Notes under the pieces: generated by a model
Databases searched by the model: none
What the model saw: the letters and a program-made list of their open reading frames with translations, nothing else
What the model was told of the DNA's origin: nothing
In this document: positions 19,552-28,315 of the stretch, piece after piece
Numbering within the stretch: the first letter of the stretch is position 1
How the letters are laid out: every line of letters begins with the position of its first letter
Position numbers and translations under genes: made by a program
Assembly: GCA_945883815.1 (NCBI GenBank)
Contig: CAMCYJ010000004.1
Span: 1 to 64,000 of the forward strand
Direction: 5' to 3'
DNA length: 64,000 nucleotides
Origin: Akkermansia muciniphila
GTDB lineage: Bacteria > Verrucomicrobiota > Verrucomicrobiia > Limisphaerales > UBA9464

Positions 19552-20856
19552 TCAGAACAGCTGCCCGCCGGCGCGTCCACCGCCGCCGCTGTTGCCAAAG
19601 GTACCGGAGCCGCCCGACGTGCCGCCGGAGGTCTGGTTGTTGTTCTGCTGGCGTTGCATCAGCGCGCTGTTCTGAGAGGTGCCACCGGCACCGGTCCGGC
19701 TGCCCGAGGTGCTTTGGAACATGTTCTGCAACACCTGCACCGCTTGCTGAGGATCGCCGTTGTTCATGCGGAATACGTGCACCTGCTGGTCACGCGGGGA
19801 GGCCACATCCAACTCCCTGACCATGCCGGCAATCTGGGACATCAAGTCCTTGGAAGCCGTGACGATGACCGAAGAGGTCCGGGCATCGGCGACTGCCAAC
19901 ACCTGCGAAGCCCGGCGGATCCGATCGTTTTGGCCGGATGAAGAACCACCACCGGCTCGCCCGCCACCGCCACCACCGCCGCCTCGTCCACCACCACCGC
20001 CAAATCCTCCCATCATGGCGGCAAAACCACCGCCACCACCAAAGGGGCTACCGCCAAATCGCACGGGGGCCTGGTTGTTGTTTCCGGAACCGCTGCTGCT
20101 GGGGAAAACCCCGGACAGGGCCGTGGCGACATCGGAAGGGCTGGCGTGCGTCAGGTGGAACACACGGATCTCGGTCTCGGCTTCCGCGCTGGAGTCGATG
20201 GCTTTGATGATTTCCACCATGTGCCGGATGTTGGCCTGGGTGTCGGTCATCACGATAGAATTGCCGGCCACATTGGCCACGAAGGTCGCCTGCGGGGAAA
20301 TGAACGATGCCAGATCTTTGGCGAGCTGATCGGCCTCGACGTACCGGATTGGAATGATTTGCGTCACGATCTCGTCGTTCTTCGGGATCATCCGGGGATC
20401 GTTGTTCACCTTCACCGGGATATCCCGGGTCTTGGCCACGGCGCGATCGACAATGGTCAGCGTTCGACCGTCACGAATGGCGGCCAAACCGTTCTTGTTC
20501 AGGACGGAACTCAGGAAATCCACGGCCTCATCCTGGCTCATCGGCTTGGCGCTGATGACGTTGACCGTGCCCTTTACCGGGGCATCCAAAACAATGATGA
20601 AGCCGGCGGCCTCACTCAGGTATTCGAGAACCTGCTCAAGCGGTGCATTCCTGAAATTCATCTGAATGCCGGTGGAGCCACCACTGGCCGCCGGAGTCAG
20701 AACAGGGGTCGATGTTGTTTCGGCCGGAACGCTCTCGCTTCGAGTTGGGGCTTTGGCATCGGTGGTGGGCGCTGCAGCGTCCTGGGCGACCAAAGCGCCG
20801 GCCAGACATCCCACGGCACAGGCGGCGCCTAAGGCTCGAGTCATCAAGGTCTTCAT
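19552..20856 (-). CDS. Type II secretion secretin N-domain protein (N0-N1-N2-partial N3), lacks the secretin pore domain
   Basis: Signal peptide then IQMNFRNAPLEQVLEYLSEAAGFIIVLDAPVKGTVNV (N0), IIPIRYVEADQLAKDLASFI..NSIVMTDTQANIRHMVEIIKAID (N1), VFHLTHASPSDVATALSGVF..SSVIVTASKDLMSQIAGMVRELD (N2), HVFRMNNGDPQQAVQVLQNMF (first half of N3), then a Gly/Asn-rich tail and stop. Confidence 0.9.
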   Translation of the reverse strand: MKTLMTRALGAACAVGCLAGALVAQDAAAPTTDAKAPTRSESVPAETTSTPVLTPAASGGSTGIQMNFRNAPLEQVLEYLSEAAGFIIVLDAPVKGTVNVISAKPMSQDEAVDFLSSVLNKNGLAAIRDGRTLTIVDRAVAKTRDIPVKVNNDPRMIPKNDEIVTQIIPIRYVEADQLAKDLASFISPQATFVANVAGNSIVMTDTQANIRHMVEIIKAIDSSAEAETEIRVFHLTHASPSDVATALSGVFPSSSGSGNNNQAPVRFGGSPFGGGGGFAAMMGGFGGGGGRGGGGGGGGRAGGGSSSGQNDRIRRASQVLAVADARTSSVIVTASKDLMSQIAGMVRELDVASPRDQQVHVFRMNNGDPQQAVQVLQNMFQSTSGSRTGAGGTSQNSALMQRQQNNNQTSGGTSGGSGTFGNSGGGGRAGGQLF

Positions 20857-21491
20857 TTCATCTCCTGTTCCCGTTTTTTCAAAAGCCGCTTCAAGATTTC
20901 ATCGGATCCCGGGGGATCTTCAGTGGTCGACGTCGCTGACGACGAAGACGTCGATGGCGACGAGGACGCAGTACCGGAACCCGTGCCGGCGCTTCCGCCG
21001 GATCGAGTGAATGCTTCTCCGCTGCCACCGGCCGCGAGTTTCCAAACTCCTTCGGCATCCTTGCGCAAACGCTGACCCACCTTCAGCAACACGGGCGGTC
21101 GATTGGACTCCAACAACGTCACCGATTGAGGCGTGATGACGGTCACGGTGTGTCCAGCGATGAGGGCTTGAAGTTGCAGCGTCTTGCGATACTCGGCGGC
21201 ATTGCCATCAAAGAAGGCGAAGGTTCCCTTCGGGAACGTCATCACACCGACCAAACCCATCTCGGGTGCATCGGCGGCCACCGCAACCACGGGTTTGGAA
21301 ATGGGTCGGGATTCTCCCCGGGTTCTCGGCTGGCGATCCGGATCGAAGATGTTCCGTTCGGCGACTCGACGGGCCAAGGCCTTGGAATCGAGGACCGCTG
21401 GCTGATTCGTTTCGGCCGCATGGGTGAGTCCGGATCCGAAAGCGATCCAGGCCAATAGAAAACCCATCCAGTTGGAGGAAAGGACCTTCAT
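20853..21491 (-). CDS. Type II secretion GspC-like protein
   Basis: Small periplasmic protein with RNIFDPDRQP and LVGVMTFPKGTFAFF..VLLKVGQRL resembling the GspC/PilP HR domain; operon position. Start ATG at 21491. Confidence 0.65.
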   Translation of the reverse strand: MKVLSSNWMGFLLAWIAFGSGLTHAAETNQPAVLDSKALARRVAERNIFDPDRQPRTRGESRPISKPVVAVAADAPEMGLVGVMTFPKGTFAFFDGNAAEYRKTLQLQALIAGHTVTVITPQSVTLLESNRPPVLLKVGQRLRKDAEGVWKLAAGGSGEAFTRSGGSAGTGSGTASSSPSTSSSSATSTTEDPPGSDEILKRLLKKREQEMK

Positions 21492-22024
21492 GGCTTGGTT
21501 GGGGAGTTGAGCACGAGGCCGTTGATCTGAAGACCCATGGTCAACTGCCGCCCGGCAGGATCGCGGCTCATGAGTTGCAGGCTGTCGAGCTTCACCGCCA
21601 TGGGTCCCTCTTCCATGCGTTGGAGGAATTGCGTCAGGCTCGAAAGGCTTCCAGCCGTCTCCAGTCGGCACCGGAGCATTTGGTAGGCGGCCTCGTCGCC
21701 CTTCCACTGGGGCATGCGGTCCACGATCTGGGCACCCGAAGACTTGGCCCAGTCATCGCACGCCCGAAGCAGTCGCTGCTCGGCTTGGGACGGTTCCTGA
21801 GGCAGGGCATTGGTGCGGAGATGGTTCCAGCGACCCCGCAGGCTGGATTCGCGTTTGGCCAGTTCCTGACCCTCGGCCACCTGACGGCGCAGCGTCGCAA
21901 TCCGGGCCGACCGCTCCGACCACAGACGGGCCACCGGGGTGAACAGCACGAGATCCGCGACGTAAAGACCCACGGCAGCGAGGGTCACAGTCATCAGCAG
22001 TTTTTGGCGTTGGACGGGATTCAT
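21488..22024 (-). CDS. Type II secretion GspM/PilO-like protein
   Basis: One N-terminal TM, coiled-coil and ferredoxin-like C-terminus; coupled to the GspL-like gene. Confidence 0.65.
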   Translation of the reverse strand: MNPVQRQKLLMTVTLAAVGLYVADLVLFTPVARLWSERSARIATLRRQVAEGQELAKRESSLRGRWNHLRTNALPQEPSQAEQRLLRACDDWAKSSGAQIVDRMPQWKGDEAAYQMLRCRLETAGSLSSLTQFLQRMEEGPMAVKLDSLQLMSRDPAGRQLTMGLQINGLVLNSPTKP

Positions 22025-23463
22025 CGGGCCATGCCTCCGTTCCACACGAATGTCAGGTTGAACTGCATCGGAGAAGCGCCGCGCGACTGATCATGATGGA
22101 CCTTGCTGACGCCGGGCAAGGCGCTCAGGCGAGCACTCATGGCCAGGAAGGCTGGACTATCCGTCGCCGTGCCGCTGCAAACCACCTCTCCCGACTCCCG
22201 GATTTCGATAACTTTGGCCGTCACTGAACCGTTTTCCGGGAAGGCGCTGCTCAGGGCTTCAAGAATGGCCAACCCACGGGACGACTCGGGTGTCCATGGC
22301 CGGTACTGGCGAAGGTCTTGCTGGATGCGCTCCAGTTCGCGGACCTTCCCCGATAAACCCGCCCAACGGGATTCCAACAGCGACAGTTGCACTTGCTGGA
22401 CGAGGAACGCCACGACCACCACCGCGGTCACGGCCCCGCCGATGGTCCAAACGGTGCGCCGCGGACCCTGAGCATGGCGCACCAGGAATTGCCGCAGCAC
22501 CGAGGGCTTCGGGGGCAAGAATTCCAAACTCGCGACTCCGGAAACCAACACGCGGGAAGCGATGATGGCCGAAATCAACGGCGCCGGCTGATGAGGTAAG
22601 CCCGGCACTTCGGGCGACTGAGCGCGGATCCGGAATCCGGACACCGCCAATCGCGCCGACAACTGCTCGGCCAGCGGTTCACTGAGCGAACCGGGTCCGT
22701 AAATTCGGACCGTCCGTAAGGATCCACTCCAAGGCTCGGGCAATTGTCCCAAGGTGATCCGGATCTCGCGGGCCACGCTGTCGGCATGAAGGACCGGCTG
22801 GCCGGAGGGATCTTCTGTCACCCCTTCAAACGACCGCAGGGCCACAATGCCGCCTCCAGCCGTGATCTGGAGGGTCACCGGACCCGGGCCTGAACCCAAA
22901 TTCAAGGCAATGACACCCTCAGAGGACGGATCCGACGGCGCCTGCAGCTCGCCGATGTTCGACGAAACGCTGACGAGCTTGAGCCGCGCCGCGCCCATCA
23001 ACCGTTCCAACGAAGCCAAGCGGGTTTGGGGCAGGGCGGCCAAGGTCACCCATTGGCTGCCCTCCACTCGGGCGCACCGGGAATAGGCGACTTGCAAAGT
23101 GGAGGCGTCGGCATGAAATCCTTTTTCCGCCTCCAACTGGAGGAGACTTTCGGCATCGGCATGGGCCAAGACCGGGATTTCGGTCTGGGTGACCAAGAAG
23201 CTGGAGACGGACAAGGCCACCGCGCAGGTGCGCTCCCGGATTCCGGCCTGATCGAGCTGGGCTCGCAGCTCCTTGCCCACGGTCTCCGGATCACCCGAAT
23301 CGATATCCAGAGACAACTCCGCCTGGAAATCGGCCGCTTTCTGGAACCCGCCCGGCGTGCGCCGCAGGAGGGTGCCCTCGATACGCCGACCTTCCCAGGA
23401 AAGCCCCAGAACGGCCTGGGGGGCTTTACGGGGACGGGATCCCAATTTCAGGAAATGGATCAT
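22021..23463 (-). CDS. Type II secretion GspL/PilM-PilN-like protein
   Basis: N-terminal actin-like PilM region, single TM (TVWTIGGAVTAVVVVAFLVQQVQ) and PilN-like C-terminus. Confidence 0.7.
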   Translation of the reverse strand: MIHFLKLGSRPRKAPQAVLGLSWEGRRIEGTLLRRTPGGFQKAADFQAELSLDIDSGDPETVGKELRAQLDQAGIRERTCAVALSVSSFLVTQTEIPVLAHADAESLLQLEAEKGFHADASTLQVAYSRCARVEGSQWVTLAALPQTRLASLERLMGAARLKLVSVSSNIGELQAPSDPSSEGVIALNLGSGPGPVTLQITAGGGIVALRSFEGVTEDPSGQPVLHADSVAREIRITLGQLPEPWSGSLRTVRIYGPGSLSEPLAEQLSARLAVSGFRIRAQSPEVPGLPHQPAPLISAIIASRVLVSGVASLEFLPPKPSVLRQFLVRHAQGPRRTVWTIGGAVTAVVVVAFLVQQVQLSLLESRWAGLSGKVRELERIQQDLRQYRPWTPESSRGLAILEALSSAFPENGSVTAKVIEIRESGEVVCSGTATDSPAFLAMSARLSALPGVSKVHHDQSRGASPMQFNLTFVWNGGMAR

Positions 23464-23483
23464 GCGGTGTTCTGGACCTTTAC

Positions 23484-24896
23484 CTATGGACCGACCGTTT
23501 GACGGATTTGCTCACGGACACGGTCCCCCAATGCCCAGCCCAAACGGCTGAGATCCTGACGGTGGATGATTTTCGGAACTCCATCGCTGATATCAAAAAT
23601 GAACTTAACCCGCCGGTAACCGCGCCCCAAGGGCCCCACGGCCACCACATCGGCTCCATATTGGAAGCTCCGTGTCGTTAGGAGATCGCGGCCAGCCAAA
23701 GTGGTTACGGCCTGATGATCACGACCGAGGGCCGCGACCATCCAGGCGATGGAATTCAGGCTCGAAAAATTCTGCTCACGGTAACGCACCAACGTCGTGG
23801 CGGCACTGCTGGAGGCGTCCTGTGAGAGCCCCACACCGACAAACAACGCCGTCAAAACCGTGGCGTTGGCTGTATTGAGGTTCACCCGACCGTAGGTGTA
23901 AGAATTCGTGGTGACACACAGTTCGGGCGCAATCCGCTCAAAGTCATCCTGGCTGAGACCGCTCGTGAGGTAAAATCGCAGCAAACTGGAAAAATTCGGA
24001 GTCGCTGCCCCGCCCCCTTGGCCGCCGCCTTGAGTAAATCCCAAACGCGTCATGATTTCCCGACTGCGACCGGTCCCGAACGAGGACTCCAGCAACCCCT
24101 GAATTTGCGCTCGCGTATTGACGTTGGTCAGGAGAGTGCCGTCGGCATGAAAATTGGGCTCCCGACTGAAGACAGTGGTCGTGTCGAGCAAGCCCGGGGT
24201 CGAAAACAGAGATCCCGTGAGACTCCGCTCCTCGGGATCCAAGATCCCGTTGAGGTTCCGATCATCGCCAAAGAGGTGGTCCAGCGTGATGCCTTCGACC
24301 AAGCGCAATTCATCCACGGTTTCAAACGGACTCCACTTGGCTTGGTAGCCCAAGCTCGCATAACCCAACGACAGGGACCCATTGGTGCTGCGCCAATCCA
24401 CCACCGCGGCCGCCAGTTCGGTGGTCATCCCCGGCAACATCGACAGTGCATTGGAATTGGCCCGGTTGAGGTTGAGTTTGCCCGACTCGTCCTGGAGGTT
24501 GAAAGCCACCTGATTCAAACCGGTTTCGGAGGCGGCCGGATTGCGGCCTAAAATCCACACCCGGGATTCGCCGATGGGCAGGGCTTCGCAGACGAACTGC
24601 GAATTGGTGGTCATCATGCCGTTGGTGGCGAAGTTGGCCAGCGCCCAACCCACGTACCGCGCCGCCCCCTCGACCGCCTGACCGGCCGCCATGTCGGAGG
24701 CTCGATTGGCCGATGCCCGCAGTTCCAAACCCATGGAAGCGGCAAAATACAAAATGAGCGCCGTCAGGCCGGCTGTGATCCAAAGAACCACCACCAGCAC
24801 CGAGGCCGCGCTACGGAATTGGCCTCGGCTTCGCGTTTCCAGCGCGTTTACCGGTCTGGGCCCTCCCGTTTCCCGGCTATGGAGCGAAGACTTCAT
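23484..24896 (-). CDS. gspK: Type II secretion minor pseudopilin GspK-like
   Basis: SAASVLVVVLWITAGLTALILYFAASMGLELRASANR and helix-hairpin-helix NLNRANSNALSMLPGMTTELAAAVVDWR. Start ATG at 24896. Confidence 0.8.
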   Translation of the reverse strand: MKSSLHSRETGGPRPVNALETRSRGQFRSAASVLVVVLWITAGLTALILYFAASMGLELRASANRASDMAAGQAVEGAARYVGWALANFATNGMMTTNSQFVCEALPIGESRVWILGRNPAASETGLNQVAFNLQDESGKLNLNRANSNALSMLPGMTTELAAAVVDWRSTNGSLSLGYASLGYQAKWSPFETVDELRLVEGITLDHLFGDDRNLNGILDPEERSLTGSLFSTPGLLDTTTVFSREPNFHADGTLLTNVNTRAQIQGLLESSFGTGRSREIMTRLGFTQGGGQGGGAATPNFSSLLRFYLTSGLSQDDFERIAPELCVTTNSYTYGRVNLNTANATVLTALFVGVGLSQDASSSAATTLVRYREQNFSSLNSIAWMVAALGRDHQAVTTLAGRDLLTTRSFQYGADVVAVGPLGRGYRRVKFIFDISDGVPKIIHRQDLSRLGWALGDRVREQIRQTVGP

Positions 24897-24898
24897 GC

Positions 24899-25603
24899 TC
24901 AGCCTCCCACCGTGCTGGTGGAGTTGGTTCTGGATTGTAAACTCAGGGGCACGAGCAATTCCACCGGACCCATGTTGGCACCCCACGAAATCCCCCGTTG
25001 CAGCCGGATGCGAACGGCGACCGGCAGATTCGTGGTCATGCCCGAAGTATCGGTCGTATCCCATTGCTGGAGCCACTGAGTACCATCGAAGGATTCGACA
25101 TCCATGCGGGCCACATCCCGCAGCAACAGTTGGTCTTCGACCTCCGCGACTGAGGTGGCCAGCAAGTTCCTGCAAACGCCGCGGTACAAGTCCATCGCTC
25201 CGGCTCCGTCTTCGACGGAATTCTTCAGGCTATAGGAAACCCGTTGTACCGAGCCCCACGGTTCGTTTGCGCGCAGGGATCCGGTCGTCGTGTTGAACTC
25301 TAGCGACACCGGCTGGGAATTCACCGTGCTGGATAAATTGCCCGCGCGAAAGGAGCCCGAGATCAAGCCATTGGTCTTGGGTGTCACTGCGCCCTGGAGG
25401 TCCAGCCGGATGGAATCCAATGCGAGTTCGAGCGGGGCCGCCGACTCGATGGCGTCGGACACGGTGTTGCGAAGCCGAAGGCTCGTGAAGAGCACTTGGT
25501 TGGCAACGATGAGAATGAGCGCAGCCGCACCGATCGAGAGGATCAGTTCGATCATCGTGAACCCCGAGCGGTTCCGGCGAGCCGTTGGGAGGAGCGCGAT
25601 CAT
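24899..25603 (-). CDS. Type II secretion pseudopilin GspJ-like
   Basis: RSGFTMIELILSIGAAALILIVANQVLF prepilin motif; operon position. Start ATG at 25603. Confidence 0.75.
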   Translation of the reverse strand: MIALLPTARRNRSGFTMIELILSIGAAALILIVANQVLFTSLRLRNTVSDAIESAAPLELALDSIRLDLQGAVTPKTNGLISGSFRAGNLSSTVNSQPVSLEFNTTTGSLRANEPWGSVQRVSYSLKNSVEDGAGAMDLYRGVCRNLLATSVAEVEDQLLLRDVARMDVESFDGTQWLQQWDTTDTSGMTTNLPVAVRIRLQRGISWGANMGPVELLVPLSLQSRTNSTSTVGG

Positions 25604-26031
25604 CGGGTGGTGCTCGGACTGGACGGACTGGATCCGGCCACGGCATCGACCGGGTGGCCCAGCGTTGAAAGGCGCACTGACGATTCTTGTCCTTGGGTGA
25701 GGAATCGAACGTCGGCCGTGATCAGGGGCAGGCTGGGCTGAATCCAATTTTCGCGAGTCACCGTCCACTGGTAGTCCACCGTTCCCTCCATCTGGGTACC
25801 GCTCTGAGCGCCACTGTTGAGATTGGTGTAGAGCGTCGCCTCCGTGAGAACTTTTTCAGCGATGCGGGCGGCCACCGACCGACGGACCGAGACGGTGCCG
25901 GCGCGGCCGGCGATATGCAGCGCCTCAACCACCGCTGGGATCACGATGGCCAGAAACAACAACGCCGCCAGCGTCTCGGCCAGGGTGTATCCCGATCGCC
26001 GACGGTTATTGGAGGTCGGTGCGAATTTCAT
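25600..26031 (-). CDS. Type II secretion pseudopilin GspI-like
   Basis: RRSGYTLAETLAALLFLAIVIPAVVEAL prepilin motif; start ATG at 26031. Confidence 0.75.
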   Translation of the reverse strand: MKFAPTSNNRRRSGYTLAETLAALLFLAIVIPAVVEALHIAGRAGTVSVRRSVAARIAEKVLTEATLYTNLNSGAQSGTQMEGTVDYQWTVTRENWIQPSLPLITADVRFLTQGQESSVRLSTLGHPVDAVAGSSPSSPSTTR

Positions 26032-26608
26032 AATGACGGCGGTCGGAACCTTCCACGAGCCAGAGCACGGAACCATCGGAGTCCTCAATGCGAATAGCAT
26101 TCGGACTGTCCTCATCGATGGTCCCATCCGGAAGCAAGCGGATCGACGGTTCGGTGCGAGCGGTGGCGGGTCTTTGCGAGCTGGAGACACCGGGAAGAAT
26201 CCGGGTGGTGCGGGTACCCGTCAGCGTCTGTCCGATGAGACGTTGGGCCTGGTCGAACGTGACCTTCAGGTTCTCATCCACGGCAAACTCCTGAGACAAT
26301 GGATCACCCGTTTGCCCCGGGGTCTCTCGCTCGATACCGTAGTGCCCGGTGGCAGAATTGAGCCACAACAGGACCGGTAAACTCTCGGAGATGGCCCGGC
26401 TGCGGGCCGCGTGGGTGAGTGCCAAGACCCTTCGGGCTTCCGACTCCAAGGCCCGGCCACGGATGAATCCCGACAAGCGCGGAGAAACCATCGACACGGC
26501 CACCACAAGCAAGGCCATCACCAGGATCATTTCGATCAAGCTGAAAGCCCGCCGGCGCGAAACGATCCGAGTGGGAACGCTATTTGGCTGTCCAGTTGCC
26601 AAAGTCAT
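26006..26608 (-). CDS. Type II secretion pseudopilin GspH-like
   Basis: RRRAFSLIEMILVMALLVVAVSMVSPRLSGFIRG prepilin motif; overlaps its neighbours. Confidence 0.78.
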   Translation of the reverse strand: MTLATGQPNSVPTRIVSRRRAFSLIEMILVMALLVVAVSMVSPRLSGFIRGRALESEARRVLALTHAARSRAISESLPVLLWLNSATGHYGIERETPGQTGDPLSQEFAVDENLKVTFDQAQRLIGQTLTGTRTTRILPGVSSSQRPATARTEPSIRLLPDGTIDEDSPNAIRIEDSDGSVLWLVEGSDRRHYEIRTDLQ

Positions 26609-27038
26609 CCTCGGTTCCCGCCTTGCCGTCCGGTCCGATGGAGGACAGGTCGAACGAGTTGGCGTTCTGACGCCCCGGTTGGGCGAATTGGTATTCATTG
26701 CCCCAGGGATCCTGAGGGATCTTGTCGAGATACGGTCCGCGCCAATTGCGGGCCTGACGCGGCGCCTGGAGCAAGTCGGCCAGGGCCTTCGGGTAGCTGC
26801 CGTTATCCACCTCGTACGCATCCAACGCCGTCTTGATGGAGGCAATGTCTGCGCGGGCCGCCGACTGTCGGGCCTGCTCGCTGCGGCCCATCATCTTCGG
26901 CACCACAAGGGCAGCCAGAATGCCAATGATGGTGATCACCAGCAGCATTTCAACCAGGGTGAAGCCGCGGTGATGGCGACGACGGGAAACACCGGCCTGG
27001 GGTCCGGCTTGGGGACAACGGAACAGATTCAGGTTCAT
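26580..27038 (-). CDS. gspG: Type II secretion major pseudopilin GspG
   Basis: HRGFTLVEMLLVITIIGILAALVVPKMMGR, ALDAYEVDNGSYP, RGPYLDKIPQDPWGNEYQF. Confidence 0.93.
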   Translation of the reverse strand: MNLNLFRCPQAGPQAGVSRRRHHRGFTLVEMLLVITIIGILAALVVPKMMGRSEQARQSAARADIASIKTALDAYEVDNGSYPKALADLLQAPRQARNWRGPYLDKIPQDPWGNEYQFAQPGRQNANSFDLSSIGPDGKAGTEDDFGNWTAK

Positions 27039-27052
27039 GGAATCGTTGGGGA

Positions 27053-28312
27053 TCACTTGATGTAGTCTTGGAGGGAGAAAACGGGCAGGAGCATTCCGAT
27101 GAAAATAAAGCCGATGAATCCGGCGATGAGGAACAGCATGAGTGGTTCTGCCAAAGCCACTGCGGTCTTGAGGCGCCGGTCGAGTTCACTCTCGGTGACA
27201 TTGGCGATGCGGATTAATTCGACATCCAGGCGTCCGCTTTCTTCGGCCACTGAAATCATCTCCATCACCGATCCACTGAAGAGGGCCGGACATTCGGCGA
27301 GACTTTGCCCGAGGCGTCCGCCTTGTTGGACTTGATCAATTGACCGAGCCACCGCATCCACGAGGATTTGGTTGCCAATGGAACGTCGGGCGACATTCAA
27401 GGCCTGAATCAATTGGACATCCGCTCCGATCAAGGTGCCCAGCATCCGGCAAAATCGGGCCATCGCGAACCGGGAACTGAGCGGCCCGACAACCGGAGCC
27501 TTCAAGGTCAGTCCTTCCCAGATGCGCCGGCCGGCCGGTGAAATGATCCAAGTGCGCAGGAAGAACCCACCCAACACCAAACCGACCAAAACCAACAATC
27601 CGTAGGAACGCAGGATGTCACTGGCCGCGATGATGATTTGGGTGATGAGCGGCAGGGCTCCCTTCGCACTGGCGAACACCTTCTGGAACTTCGGAATGAA
27701 AAACACCAGCAGGACCGTCAAGACCACCAAGGCCATCACGAGCAGCACCGCCGGATAAATCATTGCCGTGAGGACCTTCGAGCGGAGCTCCTTTTCGCGC
27801 GATTGGAAGTCGGCGATTTGGGCCAACACCACATCCAAAAATCCACCGGCCTCGCCCGCCTCGACCATCGCCGTGTAGACCTTGGGAAAGGTGTCCGAGG
27901 ATCGGGCCATCGCATTGGCCAGCGACATGCCATCGACCACCAACCCGTGGATCTCCCGCCACTTGGCCGAGGCCACCGGTGACGAAGCCTCCTTACCGAG
28001 GATGGTCAGTGCGCGACTCAACGGAACGCCCGCCGCCAAGAGACTGGAGAGCAATCGGGTGAAGTTCTCCAATTCGGCCCCGCTCACTTTGGGAGCGCCG
28101 AAGGAAAAACCGGGCATGCCGGTATTCTGAGCCGCGACCTCTTTGCCCGGCTTGGACGATCGGCTCCCGCCACCGCGCGTCTCGGTGACACTGACCGGTC
28201 TCAGACCTTTGCCCTCGATGATCCGCAAGGCCTCGGGACGACTGGCCGCCTCGGCGATGCCGTCGGCCATCCGCCCGTCGGACTGCAATGCTCGGTAGGA
28301 GAACGTCGGCAT
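27053..28312 (-). CDS. gspF: Type II secretion inner-membrane platform GspF
   Basis: LENFTRLLSSLLAAGVPLSRALTIL, MVEAGEAGGFLDVVLAQIADF, SVAEESGRLDVELIRIANV. Confidence 0.95.
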   Translation of the reverse strand: MPTFSYRALQSDGRMADGIAEAASRPEALRIIEGKGLRPVSVTETRGGGSRSSKPGKEVAAQNTGMPGFSFGAPKVSGAELENFTRLLSSLLAAGVPLSRALTILGKEASSPVASAKWREIHGLVVDGMSLANAMARSSDTFPKVYTAMVEAGEAGGFLDVVLAQIADFQSREKELRSKVLTAMIYPAVLLVMALVVLTVLLVFFIPKFQKVFASAKGALPLITQIIIAASDILRSYGLLVLVGLVLGGFFLRTWIISPAGRRIWEGLTLKAPVVGPLSSRFAMARFCRMLGTLIGADVQLIQALNVARRSIGNQILVDAVARSIDQVQQGGRLGQSLAECPALFSGSVMEMISVAEESGRLDVELIRIANVTESELDRRLKTAVALAEPLMLFLIAGFIGFIFIGMLLPVFSLQDYIK

Positions 28313-28315
28313 GGA

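Noticed and set aside
19331-20060. Tandem repeats considered as CRISPR or minisatellite
   Set aside because: They are in-frame Gly-codon tracts in secretin genes with no spacer structure; no CRISPR array was seen anywhere in the window.
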